Both the position numbers and the translations under genes were made by a program. A stretch of DNA of 64,000 nucleotides. Origin: an uncultured Oxalobacter sp. GTDB taxonomy: Bacteria > Pseudomonadota > Gammaproteobacteria > Burkholderiales > Burkholderiaceae_D. The notes below the pieces were generated by a model. The model searched no databases, had not been told where the DNA came from, and was given only the letters and a program-made list of their open reading frames with translations. Of the stretch, positions 54,052 through 63,197 are shown in pieces (position 1 is the stretch's first letter; the number at the start of each line of letters is the position of its first letter). Location of the stretch: positions 1-64,000 of the forward strand of contig CAJKQK010000001.1 of NCBI GenBank assembly GCA_905202055.1, read 5' to 3'.

Positions 54052-55005
54052 TTAAAACTTGTGCGTCATTCCGAATTGTACGCCGGTGACGCTGTCCTCG
54101 TCAGAGCCATTGCCTCTCATATAGCCGGCTATGGCTTCTCTTTCATAATCGGTACGGGCGACCATACCGTAAAATGATGTCCTGTCCGACACATCATAGG
54201 TATAGCCGATCGCAATGGTTTTCAAGTCCGTCGAGTCATTGTTATTCATTCCAGCTGTTGCTGACGGGGCTCCTTTTGTATCTTTCAGTTTGACATAGTT
54301 GAGCGATGCATTGACACGGCCATTGCCGGTGGCGTATTCCATTCCCAGCTGGAGATTGGGCTGGTTTTGCCGGATTTCCACGATATCGTAATGGGTGGCG
54401 ATATCCGGTGTGGTTTTCCCGGACATGAATCTTGAAACCCGGCTGGCGGTATCCTGCGATTTTTCATAGCTCATTGAAAAACGGGCAGGCCCCATGGCGT
54501 ATCCATTGCTGTCCGCATTGCCGGTCCCGTATGCTTTCGTATCTGTCCTGAAAACGGACGCATTTTTTGAAGCATATGGCAGAGGGTTTGCTTTTTGCGT
54601 GAAAACGGATGAGGCCAGTTTGTCACGGTGACCGTTTTCCCATGTTTTTCCGGAGTCAGGCAGTTTGTTCACGAACCGGTAGTCGACAATATTCTGTTGG
54701 GTTTTCCCTGGGGATCGTTTGACTGGAGCCTGGCTTTTTTTATGGTTCGATAATGCAGCGAAGGGCTGTTTTTTCTGCCAGTGCGGGTCGGTATCCTCTG
54801 TTTTTCTGTTTTGAGTGGCTGTTTTACGGGTTTTGCCTTTTCCGGATTTGCCCGGCGACGGGTCGCCGGCGTCCGGTTTGTTGACCGCGGCATGTGGGGA
54901 AATGCAAAGGAGTGCAGCGAAAAGGCCGAGCATACCCGATACCAGCCACCTGGCAGTGAAATGGGTGGCAGGAGGTGTCAGAGGACAAGATAGTACGTTT
55001 CTCAT
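54052..55005 (-). CDS. Half-length porin with Lys/Pro-rich N-terminal region
   Basis: A 317-residue protein. A signal peptide with long n-region ends CISPHAA. Residues 42-110 are unlike any porin: rich in Lys, Pro, Ser and Gln (KSGKGKTRKTATQNRKTE). From about residue 165 to the end it aligns with the last half of the neighbouring porins (ARFSMSYEKSQD, GRVNASLNYVKLKDTKG, ISF-like SDRTSFYGMVARTDYE, GVQFGMTHKF). The first eight or so barrel strands are missing. It keeps a porin-type GGAG leader. It may be a decaying gene or a remodelled surface protein; expression unknown. Confidence 0.8.
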   Translation of the reverse strand: MRNVLSCPLTPPATHFTARWLVSGMLGLFAALLCISPHAAVNKPDAGDPSPGKSGKGKTRKTATQNRKTEDTDPHWQKKQPFAALSNHKKSQAPVKRSPGKTQQNIVDYRFVNKLPDSGKTWENGHRDKLASSVFTQKANPLPYASKNASVFRTDTKAYGTGNADSNGYAMGPARFSMSYEKSQDTASRVSRFMSGKTTPDIATHYDIVEIRQNQPNLQLGMEYATGNGRVNASLNYVKLKDTKGAPSATAGMNNNDSTDLKTIAIGYTYDVSDRTSFYGMVARTDYEREAIAGYMRGNGSDEDSVTGVQFGMTHKF

Positions 55006-55326
55006 CGATACAACTCCAGGTAAAGGCTCTAAGACAATGAAATTTTACGGTTTTTTTACGTTTATAACCTTTATTCTTACAATTTATCACACATAATTTT
55101 TCCTGACTATCGATTTGGGACAATTATCTGTCATTGAGAGAACGACAGGTGGACGTTGAACGGATTTTGATCACAAAGGATGATTATGTCTGCGACGCAG
55201 GGAATAAACCGCTTTGAATGGGTATTTTCGATCTTTTCTGTAAAAAAGCGTGCCCGGCAGGGCACGCAAAAAATGACAACAATGCTGTTTTTGTTTTTTC
55301 AAGGCAAATGAAACTCTTTTTACCGG
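55006..55326. other. Spacer with terminator of porin paralogue 5
   Basis: Hairpin 55242-55272 (AAAAAAGCGTGCCC and GGGCACGCAAAAAA), terminator on the reverse strand. No gene. Confidence 0.7.
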
Positions 55327-56364
55327 TCAGAATTTGTGGGTGATACCGACCTGAACGCCTGTGACGCTATCGTTTACACTGCTGCCGCGATAGAAGTCGG
55401 CAACCTGTTCGTTTTCGAAGTCTGACCAGGAAACCATGCCATACAAGGTTGTCCGTTTCGACAGCTTGTGTTCATATCCCAGAGAATATTTTTTTATGTC
55501 CTTGCTACCGTTCCATTTGCTGGAATGATCGATGTCCATATAACTGAACGAGGCATTGACCCGGCCCGCACCCAGCTGGTACACCAGACCCAGAATCCAG
55601 TTGTCCTGTGACGAACGTTTTCCGGACTTGATCGATCCCTGTTTCCACCCCTTGTCGTGGGTTTTTTCATAGCCGAGCGAAACTTTTGCCGGTCCGAAGG
55701 AGTAAGCTCCCCCCAGATTCCAGACGGATGAATCATTCGAGTCGGACAGGCGGCTCCAGTTTGCCAGTGCCGATACCGGTCCGTTATCGTATTTGACCGA
55801 TACGGCATAACCGTCGTTGTCGGCACCCTGATTTTTCATCGGAATGTCCCCGAGGGCAATCGTATCGCTATTGGTGTTTTTTCCGAGCGTATACGTGGCA
55901 CCCAGTTTGAAACCGGACAGGATGGGGCTGTCGTAACGTACGGTATTGGAAAGTCGTGTCGAGCGCTGGGAGCTCAGTAACATGCTGCCGACGCCGAACT
56001 GGTTGAACGGGTCGAGGGTACGGAAGGTTTCCGTCGGCAATTCGTTCAACCTGCCGAAACGGACGGCACCGAAAGGACTGGAAATGCCGAGATTGGACGC
56101 ACCTTCCCAGTCAACGCCGTTTATCGTGCCATCGTTCAGATTGAAACGTTTTTCCAGCTGGAAAGTGGCCTTGTAACCGCTTCCAAGGTCTTCCGTTCCT
56201 CTGAAACCGATCCGGTTGTTGATGTTTTCTCCCATTTTAACATCGGAACCGGTTTCCTTGATAAAACCGGTATCGACAATGCCATAAATGGTGACGTTGC
56301 TCTGGGCGCATGCCAGGCCGGAAATGGAGCCGATCAGTGCCAGCGCCAAAAGGTTTTTCTTCAT
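55327..56364 (-). CDS. Outer-membrane porin (Porin_4 family), paralogue 5
   Basis: A 345-residue porin from the ATG at 56364 (GGAGTGATA upstream). Signal peptide KKNLLALALIGSISGLACA, mature QSNVTIYGIVDTGFIKETGS, last strand GVQVGITHKF. Closest in this window to paralogue 3. Its upstream region holds the unusual double hairpin at 56448-56502. Confidence 0.93.
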   Translation of the reverse strand: MKKNLLALALIGSISGLACAQSNVTIYGIVDTGFIKETGSDVKMGENINNRIGFRGTEDLGSGYKATFQLEKRFNLNDGTINGVDWEGASNLGISSPFGAVRFGRLNELPTETFRTLDPFNQFGVGSMLLSSQRSTRLSNTVRYDSPILSGFKLGATYTLGKNTNSDTIALGDIPMKNQGADNDGYAVSVKYDNGPVSALANWSRLSDSNDSSVWNLGGAYSFGPAKVSLGYEKTHDKGWKQGSIKSGKRSSQDNWILGLVYQLGAGRVNASFSYMDIDHSSKWNGSKDIKKYSLGYEHKLSKRTTLYGMVSWSDFENEQVADFYRGSSVNDSVTGVQVGITHKF

Positions 56365-56757
56365 TATCACTCCGTAAATTGACTGGGGATTTGAGAATCC
56401 CTCTTTAATGAATTGAAAAATGCCTGAAGACATTTTGTATAATGTGCGCGCATCGCTATTACTATTCGGAATAGCGATGCGCTATTCCGAATAGTAATAG
56501 CGGTTGGCGATATGAAGGTGGTTTTTTTGCATCATCAAGCCGTATTCACTGAATTTTTTTATGAAAAACGGGGAAGTTTCTCTGGCTGAATCGCTGTTGA
56601 CTGTCTGTTTAAGGAAGCCGGTCGTGAAAAGGCTGGCGGAAAAAATAAAGGAAGAGGGAGACGGCAGGAGCAGGAAGAATGGGGTGGGCAAAACGACGTT
56701 CGGGTGTTTTTGCGCGTTGACGTAATGGTCAGAAGCATGGATTCGCAAGAGGAAGCC
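56365..56757. other. Upstream region of porin 5 with divergent promoter
   Basis: On the forward strand TTGAAA (56413) and TATAAT (56438-56443), 19 bases apart, could start an RNA near 56450, exactly at the double hairpin. The remaining 250 bases have no supported gene. Confidence 0.45.
56448..56502. repeat. Two overlapping, mutually exclusive inverted repeats
   Basis: Hairpin A: GCGCATCGCTATT (56448-56460) with AATAGCGATGCGC (56470-56482), 13 bp perfect. Hairpin B: 56454-56474 with 56482-56502, 21 bp perfect, seven-base loop. The two share bases and cannot form together. Confidence 0.85.
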
Positions 56758-57537
56758 TCAGGCGTCGTCGTTATTCCTGTCACGGGGGCGCCTGTTCGTT
56801 TTCGACGACGGGGTGGAATGGATTTTGATTTCCCTTTTCGTTTCCACATGGCCGGAAAGGGCGATGTACCGCTTTCTTGGGTCGCGCGCCGGAGCGGGAG
56901 GTATGCCTTTACGGTGGCATTTGCAGTGGCAGGCAGCATCGGTGGCAGCCTGCATGTCATGCTTTAAAGACTCTTTGGAGCGGATCGGGATGATATTGAC
57001 GAAGAAAGAAACGAACACGCCGATCAGGGTATCGAGCATGCGGTTCAAGGCAAAACCGGAAATGCTGGTGTCGGTGCCGTGCGTGACCGTCACACTCAGG
57101 AAAGCGATACAGGTAATGTTCGTCAAGGCGTTCTTGCGCATGAAGTCGACAAGGTATTTGAAAGGCGCCAGCGCAAAGGCGTGTTTTTCTTCGAGATGGT
57201 CGTTTTTGTGTTTGAAATGGGGCGGTTTTTTGACGATCTCCGCAAGAAACATCAGGGGGATGATACAAAACGAGATCAGCAGATAAGCGAAAACGGGATA
57301 TGCCTCGAGCTCGATGCCGCGGATCAGGAAAAGCACGAACATGCCGGTGAAACCCCCGATAAGGGTACCGATTGTCCGGTTCAGCCCGATACGGAATGTA
57401 CTTTTGATTTCCGGTTGCAGGCAAATCACCGCCGCGATGGACGAATAAAACGGCGCACCGGTTCCGATATCGAAAAAAAGATAGATCAGACAGCAGATAA
57501 AGACGGATATCGCTGCCTTGACAATGACGATTCCCAT
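56758..57537 (-). CDS. Aromatic-acid-exporter (ArAE/FUSC) family membrane protein A
   Basis: A protein of 259 residues from the ATG at 57537 (GTG 57627 would add 30). Four or more spans at the N-terminus (VIVKAAISVFICCLIYLFF), the family core AAVICLQPEIKSTFRIGLNRTIGTLIGG, and a second hydrophobic block ending SFFVNII. The last 70 residues are basic, His/Cys/Lys/Arg-rich and unlike the paralogue's short tail. These proteins are proposed exporters of aromatic acids or cell-envelope components. Start unsure; no good ribosome site. Confidence 0.8.
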   Translation of the reverse strand: MGIVIVKAAISVFICCLIYLFFDIGTGAPFYSSIAAVICLQPEIKSTFRIGLNRTIGTLIGGFTGMFVLFLIRGIELEAYPVFAYLLISFCIIPLMFLAEIVKKPPHFKHKNDHLEEKHAFALAPFKYLVDFMRKNALTNITCIAFLSVTVTHGTDTSISGFALNRMLDTLIGVFVSFFVNIIPIRSKESLKHDMQAATDAACHCKCHRKGIPPAPARDPRKRYIALSGHVETKREIKIHSTPSSKTNRRPRDRNNDDA

Positions 57538-57716
57538 ATCAAGTTGATAATAAAGACGATTTTCATATCTTAGCCAAAAGATTTGCCAAAGTTCTTGACC
57601 TATGTTTTTGTTTCGTGAAATTGGCACGGGATTTTGCCAACTTCTGGCAAATGACGGGGTATGTGCACGAAAAAAAACAGGGAGGGTCGTCTCGATGGAC
57701 GAGGGAAGGAGTTGTC

Positions 57717-58316
57717 TTACTCTACGTCATGCGTTTCGCGTCCGGTGACGTTCGCTTCGGTGCCCATCGGGATGAAATTGACGAAGAAAGAGACGAATAC
57801 GCCGATCAGGGTATCGAATATGCGATTCAGGGCGAAGCCGGAGATGCTGCTGTCTGCGCCGTGCGTGATTGTCACGCTCAAAAAGGCGACGCAGGTAATA
57901 TTGGTCAAGGTGCTTTTACGCATGAAATTGGCAAAAACGATCAGTGGGGCGACTCTGAGGAATTTGCTTTCCCGCGCTTTTTTAAGCATGTTTGAAATGG
58001 AACCCCTTTTGAAGGATTCAGCCAGAAACATCAGGGGAATGATACACAGGGAAATCAGGAAATTTTTGAGTGTCGGAAAAGAAAACAGGGAAAATTCCCG
58101 CAGGATGAACAGAATCGCCATTCCCGTAAAACCGCCGATCAGGGTTCCTATCGTCCGGTTCATGCCGATGCGGAAGGTGCTTTTGATTTCAGGTTGCAAA
58201 CAAATGATCGCCGCGATACCCGAATAAAAGGGAACGCCAGTGCCGATATCGAAGAATTCGTAAATCAGGCAACAGATGAAAACGGACAACGCCGCTTTGA
58301 TGATCAATTTTCCCAT
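57717..58316 (-). CDS. Aromatic-acid-exporter (ArAE/FUSC) family membrane protein B
   Basis: A 199-residue paralogue of the previous protein (LIIKAALSVFICCLIYEFFD, ICLQPEIKSTFRIGMNRTIG, NITCVAFLSVTITHGADSSI). It lacks the long basic tail. The pair is a tandem duplication separated by about 180 bases. ATG 58316 chosen to match the paralogue's start. Half-length compared with classical FUSC proteins, so dimer formation between A and B is conceivable. Confidence 0.82.
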   Translation of the reverse strand: MGKLIIKAALSVFICCLIYEFFDIGTGVPFYSGIAAIICLQPEIKSTFRIGMNRTIGTLIGGFTGMAILFILREFSLFSFPTLKNFLISLCIIPLMFLAESFKRGSISNMLKKARESKFLRVAPLIVFANFMRKSTLTNITCVAFLSVTITHGADSSISGFALNRIFDTLIGVFVSFFVNFIPMGTEANVTGRETHDVE

Positions 58317-58488
58317 AGCTCGGAAGGCGAACGGTTTAGCAGATGACAAACATCCCGGTTGGCAAGTTTAGCAGCTAATGGACGTTCGTTCCATTCAGGA
58401 AAACTGAATGAATGTCTTATAAAATATACAAGGCGCCTGCCGTTTGCAGTGGTTCATCCGGACAAGTTTCTTTATTTGAGTGTTCAAT

Positions 58489-59656
58489 ATTTCCTGGCCA
58501 CCTGCACGGTGTTCACGCGGCGCACATTTACTGATGTAGAAATGTTACCTTCTAAGCCACCTACACGGTGGTTCACGTGGTGCTGATCGCACACGGCACC
58601 GAGAAAATCTTCTAAGCCACCTACACGGTGGTTCACATGACAAGAGTCTGAACAAGAGGCGTTCCGCTCTTCTAAGCCACCTACACGGTGGTTCACTTCC
58701 CTGTCTTCCGATTGCTCTCTTACTGTTGCTTCTAAGCCACCTACACGGTGGTTCACTCGGGGAAACATACGACATTCAGGAAGAAGTCCTTCTAAGCCAC
58801 CTACACGGTGGTTCACATAACTTTCATGAAAGGGGTTCCTGTGAAACTCTTCTAAGCCACCTACACGGTGGTTCACAGATAACATCTGGTCTGGGACAAC
58901 CTTACGTACTTCTAAGCCACCTACACGGTGGTTCACTTTGTTCGATATGTCAGTAGAAAGGGAGTTAACTTCTAAGCCACCTACACGGTGGTTCACACGG
59001 AAAGACCGTTACCATCAATGTTTATGATCTTCTAAGCCACCTACACGGTGGTTCACTATCCACAGATTTCAAGGCGGCATTCCGTCCTCTTCTAAGCCAC
59101 CTACACGGTGGTTCACCTGAGGTAGCACTACTAATAGGGTACACATATCTTCTAAGCCACCTACACGGTGGTTCACGCAAGTATGCTTGTAGATGCGTTG
59201 TCGCTGGTCTTCTAAGCCACCTACACGGTGGTTCACGCAATTTTAGTTTGTTTCTTGTTAGCTAGTGCCTTCTAAGCCACCTACACGGTGGTTCACAATT
59301 ACGATGTCGGCCTCATCCAGTAGAGCACCTTCTAAGCCACCTACACGGTGGTTCACCTCTTGGGAGTACAATGAGGCTACGGCATAGACTTCTAAGCCAC
59401 CTACACGGTGGTTCACATTGGAACGTCAGAATAACGTTGTGATACAGCCTTCTAAGCCACCTACACGGTGGTTCACAAGAACATGTTGCAACGGTGCGGT
59501 ATACTGCCCTTCTAAGCCACCTACACGGTGGTTCACAAGTAATTCCCAAAACTTTGCGGGAATCAGTACTTCTAAGCCACCTACACGGTGGTTCACGAAC
59601 CGGGTGTAACTCGCGCATTGCTTCCTACCTTCTAAGCCACCTACACGGTGGTTCAC
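58489..59656 (-). CRISPR. Type I-F CRISPR array, 19 perfect repeats plus one degenerate
   Basis: A 28-base repeat, GTGAACCACCGTGTAGGTGG plus CTTAGAAG when read on the reverse strand, recurs every 60 bases from 58549-58576 to 59629-59656 (19 identical copies). A degenerate repeat at 58489-58516 marks the far end. Nineteen spacers are each exactly 32 bases. The stem CCACC/GGTGG and GTTCAC-type start identify the I-F class. Transcription runs right to left, leader at the cas1 side. Frames that cross it are not genes. Confidence 0.98.
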
Positions 59657-59752
59657 TAGACAATTTTTTCAAAAAAGCCTTATTTATTATTAACTTGTCT
59701 CCTTTTTCAGTGTTTGACCTTCGTTTTTTTCGAAATTTTCAAGTGATTGATT
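59657..59752 (-). promoter_or_regulatory. CRISPR leader
   Basis: A 96-base AT-rich interval between the cas1 stop and the first repeat. It is at the opposite end from the degenerate repeat, as expected for the integration-side leader. Confidence 0.75.
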
Positions 59753-60718
59753 TCAAATGTCTTTTTTGCATGCTTCTGAAATGAAGGTAAAAAGAAGGTC
59801 TAGGATTTCCTTTTCCTGACAAAATTCGATCAGGGCATTCCGGAAGTCTTTCTGGTTGTCGCCACGTTTGGCACAGAGAAAGGCCAGAGGCATGACGCAG
59901 GCGTCCTTGATCAGATCGGCGATGTCGAAGACGAGTGCGCCCCGGCGCGTTTTTCCGTGGAGAATGGGGAGTGAGAAGCTGATGCCCATGCCGCACAAGG
60001 CAACGGAAGCGTAGCCATAGGCGATGTAGTTGCCATGATCGAGGTATCCATTGACGATATCGGTAACGGTGTCGTTTTTTCGTTCGCCTTCCTTGCGGCT
60101 GAATTCGATTTTGAAGCCTTGAGCAAGCAGAGCATACAAGGCTCTGGCCCAGCGGGCTTCGATGAGCAGAAGCGCTTCCGTATTTTTTGCGGTTTCGATG
60201 TCTTTTCTGAATGTATCGATGTATGTATCGGATAGCTGGATACCCCGTTTGACAAGTTCGATGTTTTCTTTCCAGTATTGTCCGGTCAGTCTGGCACGGG
60301 TGATGAGCAGATGGCGGGCAAGCTGTGTTCTTTTTTCTTCATCAAACCAGTGCCTGACCCATGTCTGCATGTATTCGGTGGGCCGGTATTCACTCTGGGG
60401 GGCAAGCATGGTCATGTCCAGTGCTCCGAACAGCGGAGACCCTCCCGATCCGCAAAAGCCGACCATGACGTTGGATTCTGCCAGCCGCCGCATGGCTGCG
60501 TCCGTGATCGATGTGCCTTTGCCCAGCAGGAGGAAGGCCGTATTGCGTTCCGGGATGTTGAAATATTTTTCAACGTCGCTGCCGTCCTGCGTCAGGTAAA
60601 CGATCCGGTTGTCCATCTGAATGACTTTGGCGTGTTCCAGATAAAAGACGTTGGCCCGTTTCGAGAGCATGACGGCCCGCGGGTTGACTTGTGGTTTAGT
60701 CTTCACTGATGTGTTCAT
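59753..60718 (-). CDS. cas1: CRISPR integrase Cas1, type I-F
   Basis: A 321-residue Cas1 of the I-F class that joins new spacers to the leader end. Catalytic metal ligands align with P. aeruginosa: Glu187 in LLIEARW, His254 in PILHGKT, Asp265 and Asp268 in VFDIADL. The start overlaps cas6f by ATGA. In the standard I-F locus cas1 is first and next to cas2-3; here it is last, after cas6f and next to the array. Cas2-3 is not in the window. Confidence 0.95.
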   Translation of the reverse strand: MNTSVKTKPQVNPRAVMLSKRANVFYLEHAKVIQMDNRIVYLTQDGSDVEKYFNIPERNTAFLLLGKGTSITDAAMRRLAESNVMVGFCGSGGSPLFGALDMTMLAPQSEYRPTEYMQTWVRHWFDEEKRTQLARHLLITRARLTGQYWKENIELVKRGIQLSDTYIDTFRKDIETAKNTEALLLIEARWARALYALLAQGFKIEFSRKEGERKNDTVTDIVNGYLDHGNYIAYGYASVALCGMGISFSLPILHGKTRRGALVFDIADLIKDACVMPLAFLCAKRGDNQKDFRNALIEFCQEKEILDLLFTFISEACKKDI

Positions 60719-61272
60719 GGGACGTCAGGCAGACAAAACGGATGGGTTGGTGTAGAAAAGCCGTAACTGTTGGGCAGGCATTCGCCTGTGTCCGGTTTTC
60801 CCGCAAGCTTTTTGATGAAAAAGGAATAGTCCTGTCCCGTGCTTGTGCTATGGACGATGAAGTATTCCATTTTTTCATCTTTCGCTTTTTGCATGCGTCT
60901 TTGTCTGAGCTTTCCTTTTTGCTCGCCCGTTTTCCGGTCGGATTTTTCGGTCGGGATGCGGTAACGCTGGAAGCCTGTCCATTTTTTGACGTCAGCGCTG
61001 TCGATCCCGACGGGATAGGTCAGCCGGACGTAATCGCGTATCCAGCGGTTCGGGGTCAGGAATGCGACGAGTCTGTCCAGATCGTCGCGCGTCGAGGCGA
61101 AAACGCGCAGGCTGGAGCGTTTTTCCGGCAGGGCGATGGCGTAAGTATGCGGGTTCTGGCTGAAAAAGCCATGCAAAATACCGAGCGTCCGGTTTCGCAT
61201 GGCCGGTACCGGACTGAACTCGTCGCTTCCTCCTGTCGGCATGTCGAGATCAAAATACCAGTTCGGTTTCAT
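60715..61272 (-). CDS. cas6f: crRNA endoribonuclease Cas6f (Csy4)
   Basis: A 185-residue Csy4-type nuclease that cuts the repeat hairpin to make crRNAs. His34 in GILHGFF is the conserved catalytic His; an Arg/Lys-rich helix (GKLRQRRMQKAKDE) near residue 120 would bind the stem major groove; STSTGQ supplies the catalytic Ser region. The end NSYGFSTPTHPF is like other Cas6f. One-base overlap with csy3. Confidence 0.93.
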   Translation of the reverse strand: MKPNWYFDLDMPTGGSDEFSPVPAMRNRTLGILHGFFSQNPHTYAIALPEKRSSLRVFASTRDDLDRLVAFLTPNRWIRDYVRLTYPVGIDSADVKKWTGFQRYRIPTEKSDRKTGEQKGKLRQRRMQKAKDEKMEYFIVHSTSTGQDYSFFIKKLAGKPDTGECLPNSYGFSTPTHPFCLPDVP

Positions 61273-62354
61273 CAGTTGTCGCTCCCTGAGTAAACGCCGC
61301 CGCGGATGATGCAGGCCAGGAGGAACATGCCGTCTTCGGTATCCGGATCGATTTCGGTGATTTTTTCCATCAGGCGGAAACCGGAGGATTTGTTGTCGGC
61401 CCGGAAAAATTCCTGCGCATCGAGGCTGGCGCCGTTCGGTTCGACCGGGATGGGCATGCTCCGATCTTCAAATGCAGGATACCAGGTGTCGATGGTACGC
61501 AGGGCATTACTGATTTTCTGGTCGCGGATGGCGGCCTGTCCCAGATATTCGATCGAGTCTTTTTCTTTTGGCGGTATGCCGCCGATGTAATACAGGGAAC
61601 GGGCAAATCCCCTGGATTTGTTTTCAAGGTAATTCTGTGACGGGAAGACTTCCAGCGGGCCCTGCATGCCGAAGTCAACGCGTGCGGTAATTTTGAGGCG
61701 TGCCTGACGGTCGCCTTTCAGGCCCTTGACGATGATGTCGGCCAGTTTTTTTTCATCTTCGCTGAAGCTGTCGAAGGAGCTTAGCGGGATATCAAGGGCG
61801 TTGAAGCTGACGGAGAGGCCGTTACCGGATTTTTCGTCGCCATCTTCCACGCGGATCTGTATGGATTCGGCAATGGTGCGGTTGCGCCACAGGAACCGGC
61901 CGTTGGCGACGTTGCGGGCATAGCGGCAGGCGACTTCGTGGATACCCCGGCTGTTTTTTGCTTTTTCAATGAACTGGTCGACGTTGTCACGGAAGGTTTT
62001 GATGTCTTCCATCGAATCTCCTTTTCCGGCAGCACAGGCAAACAGGGCGTCGGACAAGTCGATGAAGCGGAGGTCGAACTGGACGGACAGGGCGGTTGCA
62101 CCAACGTCCAGTTTGGCCGAGTCGGTCGTCTGGATATTGCTGACTTCATCCCGTTTCGCACTGGCGACGGTTGCGGTGGCCGCTTTTTCAGACCAGGTCT
62201 TGTTGATGTTCTGGGTGCCGCGAATGCCGTGCCGGATGACGGGCAGGGCCGTTTTTTCCTTGCCGGAGTAAAGATTGTAGAAAAGGGCGTCTGTGGGGAA
62301 CATGCAGCGCTGGAACGAGAGGACTCCGGGCAGTTTTTTCATTCGGGTAGCCAT
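61272..62354 (-). CDS. csy3: Cascade backbone protein Csy3 (Cas7f)
   Basis: A 360-residue Cas7f that forms the six-copy backbone of the I-F surveillance complex along the crRNA. Family features: MKKLPGVLSFQRCMFPTDAL at the start, TQNINKTWSEKAA, and RNVANGRFLWRNRT. Length normal. It lies six bases after csy2. Confidence 0.94.
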   Translation of the reverse strand: MATRMKKLPGVLSFQRCMFPTDALFYNLYSGKEKTALPVIRHGIRGTQNINKTWSEKAATATVASAKRDEVSNIQTTDSAKLDVGATALSVQFDLRFIDLSDALFACAAGKGDSMEDIKTFRDNVDQFIEKAKNSRGIHEVACRYARNVANGRFLWRNRTIAESIQIRVEDGDEKSGNGLSVSFNALDIPLSSFDSFSEDEKKLADIIVKGLKGDRQARLKITARVDFGMQGPLEVFPSQNYLENKSRGFARSLYYIGGIPPKEKDSIEYLGQAAIRDQKISNALRTIDTWYPAFEDRSMPIPVEPNGASLDAQEFFRADNKSSGFRLMEKITEIDPDTEDGMFLLACIIRGGVYSGSDN

Positions 62355-62360
62355 GATGGA

Positions 62361-63197
62361 TCAATTCCTTTCTATAGATGAGTCAATATCCTGATGCAAA
62401 CGGTAAACGTCTTCCTTTGCCCATTCGGGTTTCCAGAGGACGGTTTCATTATCAAAGTTCTGGTCGTCGGCAAGCTGGTGGGATGAACGGTACTGGACCA
62501 GTCCGACAAGCGGTTCGGCAAAGGCATGTTCATAGCCTTCACGTGCGCCTTCCCGGCAAGCGTAGGGGGTCAGCATCGCGTATCCGACGCAGGCGGCGGC
62601 AAGCCATGTATTGCCTGTCTCTTTTTCGTATTGGGTGCCCAACTGGTCGATGAAGGTCTGTGCCGGATTTTTGCCGTTGCCGGTTTTCATGAGATCGCGT
62701 CTGTCCATGACAAAGAATCCGGCAGGCATGTCTTCAATGGCTTCGTCCAGTTCGTCGTATTGCCGGGGTTTGCCATGAGAGATGATGTGGCCGCCGGAAA
62801 AGCGGGCCTTGTGAAGGAAGCGGTTTACGCTGCTTATGGATTCCATATTGTCGATGTCGATGATCAGGCTCAACCGCAAGTGGGCACTGGCGACGGGTTG
62901 GAGGGACAGCGCATGCTCGTTTTTGGATGAGTAATCTTTTCTGGGTTTGTTGGAAAAGGTGAAAGCGGCTCCACGTCGCTGCTGGAGCGAAACTCTTCCA
63001 TAAAAGGATTCACCCAGTACATCCCTGTGATGGTGAATGTAGGCGATCCCGTTGACCCGGACGTTTTTGCCGAGCTGCCGTCCCATGGCATGGGCGAAAA
63101 AGAAGGCAGCCATGACTGGCGGGCCGCCCAGCAGAAACGAGCTGTGATGGATGTTGGCTGTCTGGACATGTATATCGGGTATCAGCAGGTAACTCAT
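62361..63197 (-). CDS. csy2: Cascade protein Csy2 (Cas5f)
   Basis: A 278-residue Cas5f, slightly shorter than the P. aeruginosa protein. YLLIPDIHVQTAN at the start and SSFLLGGPPVMAAFFFAHAM are family signatures. With Csy1 it caps the crRNA 5' handle and helps read the PAM. ATGA overlap with csy1. Confidence 0.93.
   Translation of the reverse strand: MSYLLIPDIHVQTANIHHSSFLLGGPPVMAAFFFAHAMGRQLGKNVRVNGIAYIHHHRDVLGESFYGRVSLQQRRGAAFTFSNKPRKDYSSKNEHALSLQPVASAHLRLSLIIDIDNMESISSVNRFLHKARFSGGHIISHGKPRQYDELDEAIEDMPAGFFVMDRRDLMKTGNGKNPAQTFIDQLGTQYEKETGNTWLAAACVGYAMLTPYACREGAREGYEHAFAEPLVGLVQYRSSHQLADDQNFDNETVLWKPEWAKEDVYRLHQDIDSSIERN

Noticed and set aside
58484..59656. Several repetitive frames across the CRISPR array
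   Set aside because: They are translations of the 60-base repeat-spacer period, not genes.
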